Counted from the first letter of the stretch, positions 27,055 through 41,565 are shown. The stretch: DNA of 64,000 bases from Unio delphinus (GCA_029339505.1 JAQISU010001235.1:33331315-33395314), one strand, 5' to 3'. The notes: generated by a model not told the origin, from the letters alone. Made by a program: numbers and translations.

Positions 27055-27305
27055 GTAGCAAGAAATATGTGCAAGCTTGCAAAAATAAGCTTGCAGAAAT
27101 AAGCTTGCAAAAATAAGCTTGCGCAAGCTTGCAGCAATGTTCCAAATACATGCTTGCAGCAAGCTTGCAAACATAAGCTTGCAAAAATAAGCTTGCGCAA
27201 GCTTGCGGCAATGTTCCAAATACAAGCTTGTGGCAATGTTCCAAGTACAAGCTTGCGGCAAGCTTGCAAAAATAAGCTTGCTGCAAGCTTTAAAACAAGC
27301 TTGCA
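27055..27305. repeat. Cluster of GCAAGCTTGC palindromes
   Basis: The motif AAGCTTGC, often as the 10-bp palindrome GCAAGCTTGC, recurs about twenty times in 250 bp, separated by AAAAATA-type or AATGTTCCAAATAC-type linkers. Overlapping open frames on the minus strand are repeat by-products. Confidence 0.9.
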
Positions 27306-30300
27306 ATTTTGGTTTGGGAACATCAAAGCATAGTGTATGCAATGAAATCTATGGCCTTTTGACCTTGCATGAAAATAGACTTTTGATTGCCTATGAACAA
27401 TCATTATTCTTCTAAATTATGATTAGGTTCAGTTAGGTATAGTGTAAATAAAATTATGATTAGGTTCAATTAGGTAGGGTGTAAATAAAATCGAGCGTAA
27501 TTATATCAGTGAGACTTGGATGTTTTGTTCATTTTTATACAAAGCATTTAATATGGGAAATATAGTTGATGCTATTTTTATCTGTGTGTTCATAAATATT
27601 TCCATTTTGATACTTTTAATTTTCCATATTCATTATTTTAATGTTACCTTGGAAACAAAGAATGGCATAAATGTGTATAAATTGAGAATTTTGTGCCACA
27701 GGAAATACTCGTATTGGCATGGGGCTGGGTGGTTATATTATCTATTGATTACTCTAGACAACCATATATTTTATCATGTTTTATCTCATTTATTGTTCTT
27801 TCCTTTTATAAGAGAATGAGAATAACTGACTAAAGTTCATGTTTTTGGTGTCTACTATTTTTTAGTGTTTCAAAACATGACTGCCATGCCTAGTAAGAAT
27901 TTGGGGAAGCTGTCCCTCCATTGATTTTAATTTAGGATTTTTACATAATTATTTTCATTCTGGTAGCAGTCAAAATTAGAAATTTGACTCATTGCAGCCT
28001 TCTGCAGGGAACTATCCTTTTTGGTTAAAATCAGTCTAATGGAATTAATGATGCTTCCTGCAATTAATTTCATCATGTGTTTTATTATACAACAATCAGA
28101 TTTAATATGGGTATGAATCAAATTGTTTTGTAAATTGTTTTCCTTTTTGTATGAACAAACATTGATTGTTTCCACATTGGATATTTTGCTAAATCAAATT
28201 TCCGTTTGCTTGAAAGAATACTTTGAAACAATTGCAGCAGAATTTCAGTAAGCAGATAAAATTAAGCACCTGCTTCAATTAGCAAACATGTGCAATAAAG
28301 AATTATTTTTTAAAAAATACAATTTGTGTGAACATTAAAATATAATGATAGTGAAAAGTAATTTCTTAACAGGATGCCATGAAATGCCTCTACAGGTACA
28401 GCATCAAAGCAGAATTGAAGTGGTGTGTTTTCTGCAGTGGGAAAGAATGAAAATCATGAATAAACTCTAAGTGTCATGGTGTAGTCGTCTTTGAGAGCTA
28501 AGGTTTTGATAACCTTATCTACATTTTGGCATATCAACCAGGTATTTCTGTGTTTCAAGTCTGTGGATTTCATTGGATGCAGCTGCAAGCCACTGCATCC
28601 AATCAAAACTAAGCTGTTCAAATTTGAACATTTCTACATGATTGAGACAAGGGGAGCACACAACTTGAATGGACTGATAAAAAAAGCAATTTTCCAGTTG
28701 CAGTCTGCATTTGCACAAATACATTTCACTCAAATAAACCTGTAATGACTTCACTCTTGAACATAATCATACTTTCAATGTTACTACAATAAAAGCCAGA
28801 CCATCGTCAATCTCTTTTATAAATTGAGATCTTTCCAAGATATGTATTTGTCATTTTACTGATGGTATAACTATCCCATGAGTACAGACCTTTTTCCCTG
28901 ACCTGCAAGTTTAAATCAGGAATTTTTGAGAAATTACTTTTTATTGTGCATGGCTAAAGGATAGGAAAGTCAGATCTTACTAGCAGAGTGACAAAAATCC
29001 AAATTATGTGCCATGGATGAAATTTTTTAGTCCCATCTATATTGATGGACACATTGAGGTATTTATCTCCCTATCTAATAATGATCAATCTCACTTTTGA
29101 GAACAAATTTAATTATATTTTTAGCCATATGGCATGTGATGTAGTCTGTTTATCAGGCTGAGCCAGATTTTCTTTGGAGACAGAAATGGTATATTCTATC
29201 AGCCATTGCATTGCAACTGTTGATATTTTGGAATTTGAATCAGACAGACTGCACTAAAATACAAAGCAGAAAGAGATGCTGGGGCTCATCAGTGCTGTCT
29301 AATTATGGTTTTAATCTTTCTTCCTATCAGAATGGAAAATAATTATCCTGTACTTAGAATATTATGCTTGAGGCATGATTGGAAATGCCACATGAGGATC
29401 TATTTGTAGAAGCTGCTTTCAGTGCAGTGTTCAATTAACTTCATCACTGAAAACCAGCTTTCTACTCACTAAGCTTGAAATTAATATATGCAAATATTTG
29501 ATAAGTTATTGTAGATTTAAGTATTGTGCAGTGAATAAAATGGGGAAAGACTAAATGTAAGAAAAAAAGCAAAAAGAGCACTGAACACTATATGTTAGTC
29601 ATGTACAAATTTTAATTTTAGGAATGTCATGGAAACGTTTACTTTTTATTAATGCAGTAAATAAATAAATATTATTTTATAATTGAATGGTTATTTCCAG
29701 TTTAATTTTTTTAATATAGTATTACATTATTTATTTGCAGCTGTCATGTGTATCTTTCCTACAAAATGTTCATTTGTTTACTATATTTAGCCTGTTTTGT
29801 AAATGTAATAATTTATCTATATGTAATAAATGTATGCAAATGCAATACATTTTTTTAATTTATTCTGTAATATTGGTGAAAACTGATACAATATTTAGCA
29901 ATATTGGTTCTTGTTAAGCCCTCATCAGTGGAGAACACGTGACATAGCAGCCACTCTTTTCAACATCATTGTTGTTATCAACAGTATTGTTAAGGTTTTT
30001 GGTATTCAAAACAATTAATTTATATTATTTACCTAACTCTTTATGGAAATTCTGTTCATTCACATACTTTGGAAGTCTCCATTACAGAGGGAAAACAGTT
30101 ACAGACACACTCACTCCTTTGACAACGGAATGAATATCACAGACATACAGAGCTAGCTAACAATGAGGATGGTTCAAGCTGTTCATTTCCTTTTATCCAC
30201 AATTCTTTAACCCCATTATGGATCTTGTTCACAATTAAGATATTTCAGTTGGAAGCAAGGACAGTTAATTCTATACATAAACACCCCAATGACCCTGGTA

Positions 30301-32174
30301 TTAAACTCTCAAAAAGAAGATTTTACTTGGAGGAGTTTTTCAGTGGTGAAATATTGTATTTGATTAATACTTGGCATCCACTACTTAAATAACTTCATGG
30401 GTTTATCACTTATAGCAAAACACCTACCAGTACTTATAAATGTGAATGAATTTGATTCATAAAGAGACATGCAATGAAGTTTATTCATACTCCTAGTTAA
30501 TTCTTGTAACATTTGATACCATTTTGGATTCTTCAGTTGCCTGTTTTGCCCATATGTGAGCTTAAATATGCACAAACTAAGAGTCTGGTTTTCTTAGAAA
30601 CATGATTAATTTTCTCAGAGCAGGAAGACAAAATATTTTATTTAAATTTTTGTATGCATTAAGACAAAGTCTCAAGACAACCAGAGTAATCCAGAGATAT
30701 TTTACGATCTTTTTAGGAAATCTCTGGATATCGCAAAATGATATTAAAACAATGTTTTTTCAAGGTTCACATGCTATACAACATCCTGGAGGGTTTTTTG
30801 ATGTCCAGGTTATGTGTACCTATAGAAATCTTGAGAAGTTTTGAGTCATCTTGCATCATGTCCTGTCAAAATATCTCTAAAAGTTTCAGGATTTAACAGT
30901 CATGAGCTCATAGCCAGGTCTTCTGTATATGATGTGAGATCTTGAGAAGTCCTTCATTACTTGGCATCACAAATTTCTTTGAAACTCCTTGGACATCTTG
31001 TCAAAGACATCAAAAGAAAACCAGAGAGATTATTGATTTACTAATCTACAAAGGTTCATCATTAGATGACTGGTTTATATTCATCAGTTTCCTGTCAAAA
31101 TAGAAAATAAGCACACAGCTTATTCATGTTACCCTCTACTGGGGATTGGTCGGGTGCTGGTGATTGCCAGGTTGCAGAAACTGTCATATGTGTAGGAGTT
31201 ATATTAACCATGTCCTTTTGATAATTGAATATCAAGTCTCAGCCGTTGTATTTTTTCCAGAAGGAATTAATCTGACAATTACTACAGGGAAAAAAATTGA
31301 AATGTTAAAAACTATAGGGACCAAAAATGCAAAACTTTGAAACCCTTATGTAATTTTGATGTGATAAAGGACAAAACCAAATTTAATTGGCTTTTTGCAT
31401 CCAATGCAGCTGAATGTTGCTGCTACGGCGAGGAAGAAACCTTTAGGTGGTGGATTCAAAAGTTCAAAGGTTTAACAAATGGTTTCGGTATGATGGCTTG
31501 TGCTCAACGTTTTTCAACAAACTTCATGAATGTTTTTGCCATGCGGCAAAGAAAGAAACAATCACACTTTGGCTACAAAGGTCAGGGTCAAGCCACAGTC
31601 TCACTCTATATATCTTACACTTGGGTGAAGAAAGTGATCTATTTAAATATGGGTTAGTATGTTAAAAAAGGATAGAGTCACAGACATCCATGACCGATAC
31701 AATAAATACTAATTACCATTGATACAGTTCCTTTTTCATCAGGATGGTGTTTCATCATGATGGATTTGTTTTCATCTAAATAAGAGATTATACAATTTTT
31801 ATGAGCATTTTGGAAATGAAACTCATTTAAGATGTTTCCTTTAGTTGTGTTTTTTCTCCCTCCCAGTATGTTCAGTTGTGCTTTAATACAACCAGCTATT
31901 TTAGTGTCACCTGCCCTATATCAACATAACACCTGTCTTTGCAATGTTGTGTCAAATTATTCCAGGATCTATTTTTGATTGGACACTTACATTGGTAATG
32001 CAATTTATGCAAATACTATCCTGTTTTCTAGTTAATGAATCTCACTTTGTTTTCATACTAAAAAATATAATGTGGGGCCAATTACTTGAATATTGTATAT
32101 ATCATTCAATTCTTCCAACCTAGTCATTGTCAATAGGAGATTGCACTGGGCACTGACAATTACAGGGTAACCCA
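27306..32174. other. No gene recognised
   Basis: Nearly 5 kb of AT-rich DNA. The longest frames (99 codons at 27,520; 106 codons at 31,337) show no recognisable domain and ordinary non-coding composition. Confidence 0.5.
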
Positions 32175-32455
32175 ATTGTAATGTAGTGGTTGTGGAGCCA
32201 TAATGACCAACTGTATTAAATACCAAACTGTTGTAATGTAGTGGTTTGGGAGCCATAATGGCCAACTGTATTAAATACCAAACTGTTGTAATGTAGTGGT
32301 TGGGATCCATAATGGCCAACTGTATTAAATACCAAACTGTTGTAATGTAGTGGTTTGGGATCCATAATGGCCAACTGCATTAAATACCAAACTGTTGTAA
32401 TGTAGTGGTTGTGGAGCCATAATGGCCAACTGTATTAAATACCAAACTGTAATAC
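32175..32455 (+). repeat. 55-bp tandem repeat (~5 units)
   Basis: Units of TGTAATGTAGTGGTTGTGGA followed by gccataatggccaactgtattaaataccaaactgt, more than 90% alike by eye. Confidence 0.92.
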
Positions 32456-34319
32456 AGCAAGAATGAAACTTTTATGACTAAGTGAATGAGTTGTGGGGTG
32501 GGGGTGGGATTAAACAAAAACTCCAAACAGATGGCAATAATTTTACCACCTGTCTATTTATGCAACAGTTGAGATTAAGAGATTAGGATGGACTTGTGAC
32601 AGTTGATCATTGCTAAACAAGATTTCAATTATAATCTATTTTCTGAAATTTAACAAAAGTTTTTTGTTGATTTGTAAAAAAAAGCTGATGTTTTGAATAG
32701 TGTCAGGGACTAATACAGGATATCTAAGACAAAAATGGGAACCATAACAGGACTACCAGTGTGTTATATCAAAATCATCTGTGTTATAACGAAGTGCATT
32801 TTAGCAAGTTTTGTCTGTATTAAATTCCACACAATATTTGTATCATCACAGGTCTTGCACATATTGGCACATGAAATACAACTATGTAACTTAACACTTG
32901 TTTCTGTTTTATTTGTACATGAAATAAGACGATGTGAGTCTTGTTTATTTTAAACAAGTTTACCATATATACATGCTTATAATTTGAGTCCAATTACAAA
33001 CAACACAGATTTTGATCTAGCATAGCATGATGCTCTTGCAGATCAGGGTCTGTACTGTCTGTCCTACAGATTATTCCTAACAAACTGCACAGACTCAGAT
33101 CTGCTGGTGCCTTATGCAAAGGCAGATATGGGTCTGTGCAGATTGCAGTTGGACTTTGAGTATATACAGTATATGAATTTGATGTTCAAAACCTACCGTA
33201 CATATATCATAGTTGAGAGCAGCTGAAAGCACAAGGAATTGTTGACATAGAGGACCACTTTTATTTTATTACAGATTCCTGACAGATTATCTTAGTAAAG
33301 TTCTAAGTATTCATTAGATCATGATAAAAGGAGGATATTTTTTGCAGGGGTTGATGGGTGTGGTTGAATCTGAGGAGGGGTGGTATGTGCTTAAATGGTC
33401 ATATTTCTGTTTCTTAGTACACTAGTTGACTGGCAAAAGGGGTGGGGTGGGGGAGGTCATCACAACTCTCCTAACTCCCTTATGACCTGCTGATATTTTT
33501 GGATGTTGTTTTACTTGTAATAGATGCTTGGGAGAAAAATTCAGTTTGAGAAATGGAATACAAGTTATAAATACTAGAAATTCACCCCACACCACCCTCA
33601 CCCTTGAACAAAAATTGCTATAGATACTTGCATCCCACATTACTGCACATATTTTATTTGCCAGGTGCAAAATATACCATTTTTCTTTCTTCAAGGCAGG
33701 GTCATATCTAAAGTATTTTTCACCCAAGGTAGATCCATCCTTTGGCACCCCCCACAAATAATTTTAAAATGTAAGGATGCAAAAATTATATTATGCTTGC
33801 AAGTAGATTTTTAAACAATACAATGCTGTATAAGCAAATTGGAAATAACTTTTCCTTTGGCAAATTTTTTATCTGGTTTGAAAACGTGTACAGTACTGGT
33901 ATTTCAACTCTCCTGATGTCAGCCCCCTCCCCCCCATCTCACCTCCCCCCTCCAGCCACTTTCTGGCTGACCTCACACACACACACACACAGAGTATGCC
34001 ACTGCTTCACAGTAAATGTCATAAATAAAATAAAAAATTCTTGTTCAGAAAATTTTGAAATCTTGTCTCTGATGTACTAACTGTTTGATATTGGAAATGA
34101 AGATAAAAGATATAGGAGGATTCAGTAAATATTGGCAATGTGCTTGGGAATTTGGTCTTTGATGGGGAAAATGATAATAAAATCAAAGACTTTTTGAACT
34201 GAATGATCCTAACATCTCTGGAGAAAATTGCTAGTGCTCATTTAGGAACATTCAGCAAAGATTTTCTTTGAACAATATCCAACTGAAAATTAACCCAAGA
34301 CAAATAAAGTTATTTAGGC
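32456..34319. other. No gene; dispersed repeat and short (CA)n
   Basis: Near 33,005-33,150 a block related to 22,075-22,170 contains CAGATCAGGGTCTGTACTG. A short CACACA run lies at 33,974-33,992. No coding signal. Confidence 0.5.
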
Positions 34320-34590
34320 ATTTAGTCTGTAATAATCTAAAAATAGTACTACATTATTTCATTAGAATTATGTAATAATATAAAAATAGTACTACATTAT
34401 TGCCTTAGAATTATGTAATAATATAAAAATAGTACTACATTATTGCCTTAGAAGTATATAATAATATAACAATAGTACTACATTATTGCCTTAGAATTAT
34501 GTAATAATATAAAAATAGTACTACATTATTGCTTTAGATATATGTAATAATATAAAGATAGTACTACATTATTGCCTTAGAATTATGTTA
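34320..34590 (+). repeat. 43-bp tandem repeat (~6 units)
   Basis: Units of AATAATATAAAAATAGTACT followed by acattattgccttagaattatgt. A degenerate partial copy (aataatataaaaatactatta) lies near 34,720. Confidence 0.92.
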
Positions 34591-35425
34591 CAATGGACAC
34601 AACATGATCAAGTGTATATACCCAAGATATGTAATGGATCATTAATTAACTGGAATTAATCCATGGCAGACAAAGGTGTTGTCATATTATACTAGTATAA
34701 TAAATCATGTAATACTAAAGTAATAATATAAAAATACTATTATATGTCCTTGTATGTTACAATGCACACCCAACACCATCGGAGAAAAAACCTAATTTAT
34801 AATGGTTTATATAAACATCTCAGCCTGGTATCACCACACCACAACAAACTCCTTCCTTCCATGAAGGAACCAAATTTGGATGTTTTTTGTGCATAACCCG
34901 GCCAAAATGGATTCCCAGTAGAATGCTTTTCTCTTTTGTGAGCTTTTAAGTCTAAATTGCTTTTCAATAAAGCATGATTATAAAACAATATGGATTCCCA
35001 ATAAACTAATTTCCTCCTTTGGAAACTTTAGGTTTTAGGATGTTATAACCACATTAGTGTAAAAGATTAGTCCAAAAATAACTCACAGAAATGTTATTAG
35101 CAGGAAGGAACGTTTGGGACATGGCATTCTTTGTATCTTTTCTAAAATTATTTTATCCCCATTTTCTAGATTAGTTTTCTTCCAGTCCTGTTGTTAATGG
35201 AAAGAGAAAAACAAAATGCTTTTTATTTAATTGATATGATTAAAACATAAGTCATTAGTTCAAAGGATATTGCTTTATAATTTGCATTAATTGTACATTG
35301 GAATTGAACAGGAACTTAAATATTGCAAATATTTTCTACAATTGCATTTAATGAGCTGCATACACACTTTTGCAATACAAGGCTTTTGCTCATTGTAGTG
35401 GCACTTTTAAGACATTTTTTTAATA
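34591..35425. other. No gene recognised
   Basis: Only short random frames. No feature recognised. Confidence 0.5.
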
Positions 35426-35985
35426 TAATGAAATGGGAACTGAGTGAGCCAAGATATGCCAAAGCAGCTGAGACCCGTGCTGGCCTAGATGGGTATTGAA
35501 CCCAGAGCAAGGACATGCCAAAGCAGCTTAGATCTGTGCTGGCCTAGATGGGTATCGAACTCAGAGCAAGGACATGTCAAAGCAGCTGAGATCTGTGCTT
35601 GCCTAAAAGGGTATCAAACCCAGAGCAAGGACATGCCAAAGCAGCTCAGATCTGTGCTGGCCTAGATGGGTATCGAACTCTGAGCAAGGACATGCCAAAG
35701 CAACTCAGACCTGTACTGGCCTTGATGGGTATTGAACCCAGAGCAAGGACATGCTGAAGCATCTCAGATATGTGCTGGCCTAGATGGTATTGAACCCAGA
35801 GCAAGGACATGCCGAAGCAACTCAGATATGTGCTGGCCTAGATGGTATTGAACCCAGAGCAAGGACATGTCAAAGCAGCTTAGACCTGTGCTGGCCTAGA
35901 AGGGTATCGAACCCAGAGCAAGGACATGCCAAAGCAGCTCAGACCTGTGCTGGCCTAGATGGGTATCAAACCCAGAGTCCTTGGA
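35426..35985 (+). repeat. 59-bp tandem repeat with tRNA-like B box (~9 units)
   Basis: Units of GACATGCCAAAGCAGCTCAG followed by atctgtgctggcctagatgggtatcgaacccagagcaag. The GGTATCGAACCC segment resembles an RNA polymerase III B box (consensus GGTTCGANTCC), so the array may descend from part of a tRNA or SINE. Full tRNA arms were not found. Confidence 0.88.
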
Positions 35986-36735
35986 TAAGACATGTGTTGC
36001 TAAAACTATGAACTAGTGACTCGGGTTTTTCCACTGCATATTAAAGAAAAAATAACTGTAAATCAAGCATTTTATTTTGATAAGCAGTATTCTATTTTTT
36101 CTTCTTGTAACACGATTGAAGCCAGGTGGAACTGGATCTAAGAACACTATTTTATTTATAATGCATATTAATATTTTGTCAATAAATCCAACAATTGATA
36201 TAATAAAATTATGTGCACAGAGTTCAACAATGGATAAAACAATGATATTGGAACCAATCAGAACATTGACTTTCAACAAATGAACACAAATGATCCCCTA
36301 ATATGACTTAGACAGAATATATTTTCATTCTTACATACCACTACAGATGAATAAAAAACCCAACCTACACTGAACAAAATCATTATTTATATATAGTAGT
36401 GACAAGTGAATCACAGGTATTACTTTTACAGAGAGGAAATTTAAGTAAACAATGAATGAACTGATCTCCCACCATTTTTTTTAGTGATTATGATTTTTCA
36501 TCATTTTCACTATTTCATTTGGTAATATTAAATTTGTCAGATGACCATAATAGTAGATGTTTTGGTAACTGTTGGTGGACAATTATAGTACTACAGTGTG
36601 CTTTGTAAAGTCAGTACATAAACAGTAGGTGTAAATTCAAGGTAAACATATAGCTAGTTCTAGAGAAAAGAAGTCATATGCACATGTCTGTTGGTGCTAG
36701 ACCAATACTCAACTTGAGGTTGTATTTTGGATAGT
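35986..36735. other. No gene recognised
   Basis: AT-rich DNA with short frames only. Confidence 0.5.
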
Positions 36736-37912
36736 GCTGTATAATAATAATAATAATGATAATAATAATGAGGACTTTGTATAGCGCCTAATCTTTAAAA
36801 GCTCTAAGCGCTTTACACCATCAATAATGATATGACTACACTACAGAACAACAAATGACAAAAACAATGAAATTGGAAAACATAAAAACATGCTGAAAAT
36901 ATACAAGATACAAAACATGAGTAGGTCGCTAAGTTTGTTCCTGAAGTCGAAACAGGTGAGTCTTGAGAGCACTCTTAAAAGGGACCACTGTGTCTTTGTG
37001 TCTAATTTCAATGGGCAATTCATTCCACGTCACTGGGCCCTGGTGTGCAAGAGAACATTGTCCATATGACTTTGTTATCACCTTGGGAACAATGAGTATA
37101 CGATTATCAGAAGAAGAGCATAAGGATCTAGCTGGTGTATACACATGGGTGAGGCTGGATAGGTATGTTTGACTGGAGTCTGTCATTGAAATATAGCACA
37201 GAGAACAAATTTTGTGTTTGATTCTGCATCGAATTGATAGCCAGTGTAGGGTACAGAGCAGTGGTGAGGTGTGCTCTGATCGAGGTACTCTAAAGATGAT
37301 CCGTGCAGCTGTGTTTTCAACTTTTTGAAGTTTCTGGAGTAAATATTGTGATGAACCAGACAGAATTGAGTTAGAATAGTCCAGTCTTGAAAGTACTAAT
37401 GAGCACACAAGTGTTTTCATGGCATCAACAGAAAGATATTTACGAATGGAACTGATGCGTATCAATTCAAGATATGCAGCCCTGCTGATGTTCATGACAT
37501 GTTGGTGCATTGTGAGAGTACTATCCAGAGTAACACCTAGGTTTCGTACTGACTGTGAGAATTTAATGTTGGTGTTGCTGATATTTATTGTCTGAGGTAA
37601 AGGATGTGAATGAGAAAGTCGTTATGTTGTGATCAGAATAGCCTCAGTTTTATCATCATTCATCTGCAGCTTGTTACATGTCATCCATGATTTCACATCC
37701 GAAATGCACTTCTCTACTCCATGGATGGTAGCATCAACTTCAGTTGGGTGGCTAGACTTGTATATTTGGGTGTCATCAGCGTACAATTGGTGCGACACTG
37801 GGTGATGATCTATGACACTTGAGAGCGGCTGAGTGTACAGAATGAAGAGAACAGGTCTGAGAATAGATCCCTGTGGAACACCATAGCATACGTCAACTGG
37901 GCTGTATGTATT
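36736..37912 (-). pseudogene. 5'-truncated LINE reverse transcriptase (CR1/L2-like)
   Basis: Read on the minus strand from about 37,912, it begins at GVPQGSIL, passes YADDTQIY (reverse transcriptase catalytic motif) near 37,790, and continues through the thumb/C-terminal block SRLDYSNS, LQKVENTAARII, LHWLSIRCRI and TWNELPIEIR. An in-frame TAA lies at about 37,622-37,624, so only the 193-codon 3' part (36,929-37,510) is open. The 3' end runs into an ATT-type triplet tail near 36,741-36,770 after GCGCTTAGAGC-like sequence. Truncation at the 5' end and a triplet tail are typical of CR1/L2-clade retrotransposons. The element is inactive. Confidence 0.88.
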
Positions 37913-40900
37913 TCATTGTATGGGAACATGCTTAGCAAAAAATTTAAACATTATTCGGCAAATGACAAAAATAAATCACTCGATTTCTTGCATACCTTTG
38001 TTTATAAATTGAATAAATAATTGATGGAATCATGATACAAACTGATTCAGTGTCTTCTTTATCTCATATGAACCTGTTATTACTAAATGTATAATTTAGT
38101 TTTCTGTTTGTTTGTTTAAAAGCAGAATCTCTCTTTCTCTTATTAAAATCTTGCGGTTATTAAAATCACTGTATCATTAAACATTTTAAATGGTATTGTG
38201 CTAAACTTGAGAAGTAGATTCCATATGATCTTGTAGACATGCACTATTACATAAGGATTTTGCTGCAAAGTTACAACTGGAGCAATACAATTTGATCCAT
38301 CCTCTACCAGCTATGATGATCACTGTATCTGGTCTGTGGTGTGCAACAGCATTGATTGATTAATTCCCACTGTGGAAAACATGTATTTTCTGTAATCTGC
38401 TAAGCATGTACTGCACTTTGTTCCATAGATATTAATGTGCTTTTATGGGGTTTTTCTTATTAACTTAAAAAATTGCTTGGAGTTAAACCAGGGGTGAATG
38501 GAGGATGTGGCAAAGTTTGGTTGCTGGTCTCCTTCAACAAGTTTATAAAGATTGTGCATTTATTCTCCAGTGTGTTGTCATAGAATAGACAGATACCTTG
38601 TGTACCAGTGTGTGTGCCAGTGGTTCAGTTGTGTTCCACAGATTTGGGCAACAGTTTACAATTACAAAAATGCCCATTGACACTAGCAGAATCAGGAATT
38701 AGTATGTTGCATCTTAAATAATATGTATAATTCTTCAATATATCAAAAAGAGCCAATGAATGACCTTTAGAAGAGAAACATCGGCCACAATATATCATCT
38801 TCATCAGTTGCCCTTCTCACAGCAGTCACTTCCCATGTTCCAATTCCAGACAATGGTCATCCAGAAAATAAGTCATCTTCAATCGATTCCCAAAATATTT
38901 TAAAATGACAAAACCACCTCAGAATTGCAGATATGACAAGAGAACTGCATCTGTAAACTTTTTTCATGTCAGCCTTGACAACAGTATTCTAAGAACAGTA
39001 TTCTGAGTATTCTAAGAAAACCCAGAATTTACAGCATACTCTTTGCTTAGTACTCTTCCTCTTTGCTCTTACAAACCTATGTTATGTCACATGCATATAT
39101 CTGTAGGCGTCATGCGTGCTGCATGTTTAGCTGTAAATTATTTCATAAAATGCTGTTTAGTCCATCAATTGACATTTAATTTATTGATGGGTTAAAAAAA
39201 ACCTGAAAAGTTATAAGAAAGTGTTAAAAACTTTTCAAAATAGTTCTTGTATGCCTTGTTAAGGAATTGATAATAAGCAATCGGCGCTCAATGTATTCGA
39301 TTCAATTTCTGTACCTTCCTGGTTTTGAAGAAAGTGGGAAAGTTACTTGATTACTGATCATTTTACATCAAATAAATGTATTCAAGAAGAGCACATTAAG
39401 ACTGAGACATCAGACTAAAGCAGAAATGCCATAGGGGCCAATGAGTAGATAGTCGCTATGGACATCCAGGATGCTTACCTAGACTTCCCCATCTTCCTGG
39501 TGCAGAGATGATTCCTGCAGTCTTCTCAAGGCAAGGTAGTCTTTCAGTTTTGATCTCTTCCCTTTATCCTAACGTTTGCTCCCAGAGCAATTACCAGAGT
39601 TATTGGAGTAACATTGGCTGACTTATGGTCTTTAGAGGTTCTCATCTAGTACTTCAATGACTGGTTCTCATCCATTGTTTCAGCGACTGGTTCCCATCCA
39701 TTGTTTCAGTGACTGGTTCCCATGCAGTATTTCAATTACAGGTTTCCAACTAGTATTTATCAACTGGTTGATACACAAAATTCACATATGTTCCTTGCAA
39801 GATACATGTTGTTCAGTGATGTGCTGGGGGGTAATTTGCATCCGGGAGATTAGATTTGACTCCCTCTCAGAACTTTACTTACATGGGAGTGAATTCCCCC
39901 ACAAATCAAGGAGAATTCTGATCAAACAAATACTAAATTCATCTTAGACTGAGGCTAGTGCCAAAAAAGCAAACACAGTGAATAATAACAAGCAGGTTAC
40001 ATTATTGCAATTAATTATGTTCCCCATAACAAAATTTGTCATACAGAAAACTTCTTATTAAAAATTAGAAACTTTGTGAATTTACCAGTCAGTCAAAAAC
40101 TATGACTTTGCCTCATTGTTTACTTTAAAAGAGATGAAATTATTACGTTAAAATTGAATAAAAACTGTGTACAGATATTTACAGACAATAAGTATTATAT
40201 TTATGTGACTGTTACTACACCCACCCCAATCTTTCTGATGCATTAAATTATGTGCCAGTCTGTCAGGGTATACGCTCTTTATTTAAGAGCTTCTGTGCAG
40301 TGTTGAGCACTGCTGGACTCAGGATCAGTATCATTTTGTTGGATCAGCCCAGTTGGCTACTGCTTTGTATCCCAGGGAAATTAGGGCACCTTATATCTAT
40401 TTTCCCCAGAATGAAATAACATTCATATGTTGTGGTGATGGAAAAGCACCAAAACAAATAAAACTACCTTAGAATTTACGTGAACATTGTGTAAATTTGT
40501 ATCAATGAGGTATCCTGCTGCTCTGGAATAAATCACTGAGCCAAGGATGTGATTATTGATGACAAATTCACACAGAGAGGTTTCTGAGCTTAATAAAGAG
40601 ACTGTCAATTCAGATATCGTGATATTGGTTTATGTGTATAGAAAGTGATTTGAATATTAACAGTAGAATGAAGCAGCGTTCCAGTTATGATAAATATACA
40701 AGTTATAGCAATTATACTGAATGTCATATTTGTTTACTAGGCAGCATCCGTTTACAAAAATGTATGCAAATTGTTTTACATTATTAAGATGGTTTAATTA
40801 TAGATCTGTCTTGTAAAGATTTTATAAAAGAACTATTTTTAGAATAATCATAGTCAATTTGACTACACTTGAAGGTTGTGTGATATGGCTATACTTTAGG

Positions 40901-40978
40901 ACAGTTATGATGATTTATTTAAGTTACGTTGTAAATAAAGATTTATATATATTAAGATTATATATAGTTTTAGCTTGA
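37913..40978. other. No gene recognised
   Basis: About 3 kb without a recognised domain; a short GGTTCCCATCCATTGTTTCAG triplication lies at 39,660-39,725. Confidence 0.5.
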
Positions 40979-41026
<48 letters not shown>

Positions 41027-41080
41027 ATGCATGCATGCATGTGTGTGTGTACATGTGTGTGTGTACATGTGTGTGTTTTT
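40979..41080. repeat. (TG)n microsatellite with GCAT tract
   Basis: (TG)~22 followed by (CATG)~4 and further TG runs. Antisense frames rich in TH are artefacts. Confidence 0.97.
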
Positions 41081-41344
41081 GTGTGTTAGAGCTTAACAGC
41101 ATGTCAGTACATTACTGGCTATATGGTACTAATGTAAAGTTCAGTGCTAATAAAGTAAAGATAAAGAAGAATTAAAAACACTATTGGAAGAATAGCCTTC
41201 AAAATAAACATAAATATGTATTACTACAAGATAAAGGATAAAACAAAATATTAAACAAAAGGTATGTGTACATTTGCATTCTGTTATATTTTTAATGTAG
41301 CGATATCAATTTGAGACGTACAGCTGTATGTGAATGATGGTCAG

Positions 41345-41565
41345 CAGTTTGGCAGTTTATAGTGATGTCTATTGATGTGATGTTACGGAACTTCATGCTG
41401 CAGATGTGTAACATCATGTCCATCCCAGTCACATTGTTCTGACACCAGGCTCACCAATTCTAACACTAACCTCTTACTGATAGTGATATTACCATTTTTA
41501 TAAGTGTTTGTTTTGATGTGGCAGGGGTTCTAACTTGCAATCTCCCATATTTCTCCAAAAGGCGA
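41345..41565 (-). mobile_element. tRNA-derived SINE, copy 3
   Basis: Reverse-oriented core of the family at 4,296 and 4,948: CTCTTACTGATAG/CACTAACCTC near 41,465, CCCAGTCACATTGTTCTGAC near 41,424, and ACATCATGTCC. The tRNA-like head near 41,525-41,560 is worn. Confidence 0.75.

Noticed and set aside
26959..27404. Three overlapping minus-strand frames of 104-127 codons
   Set aside because: They depend on the AAGCTTGC cluster, overlap one another in different frames and show no domain.
40905..41175. His/Thr- or Cys/Val-rich small proteins
   Set aside because: They are translations of a TG/CA microsatellite.
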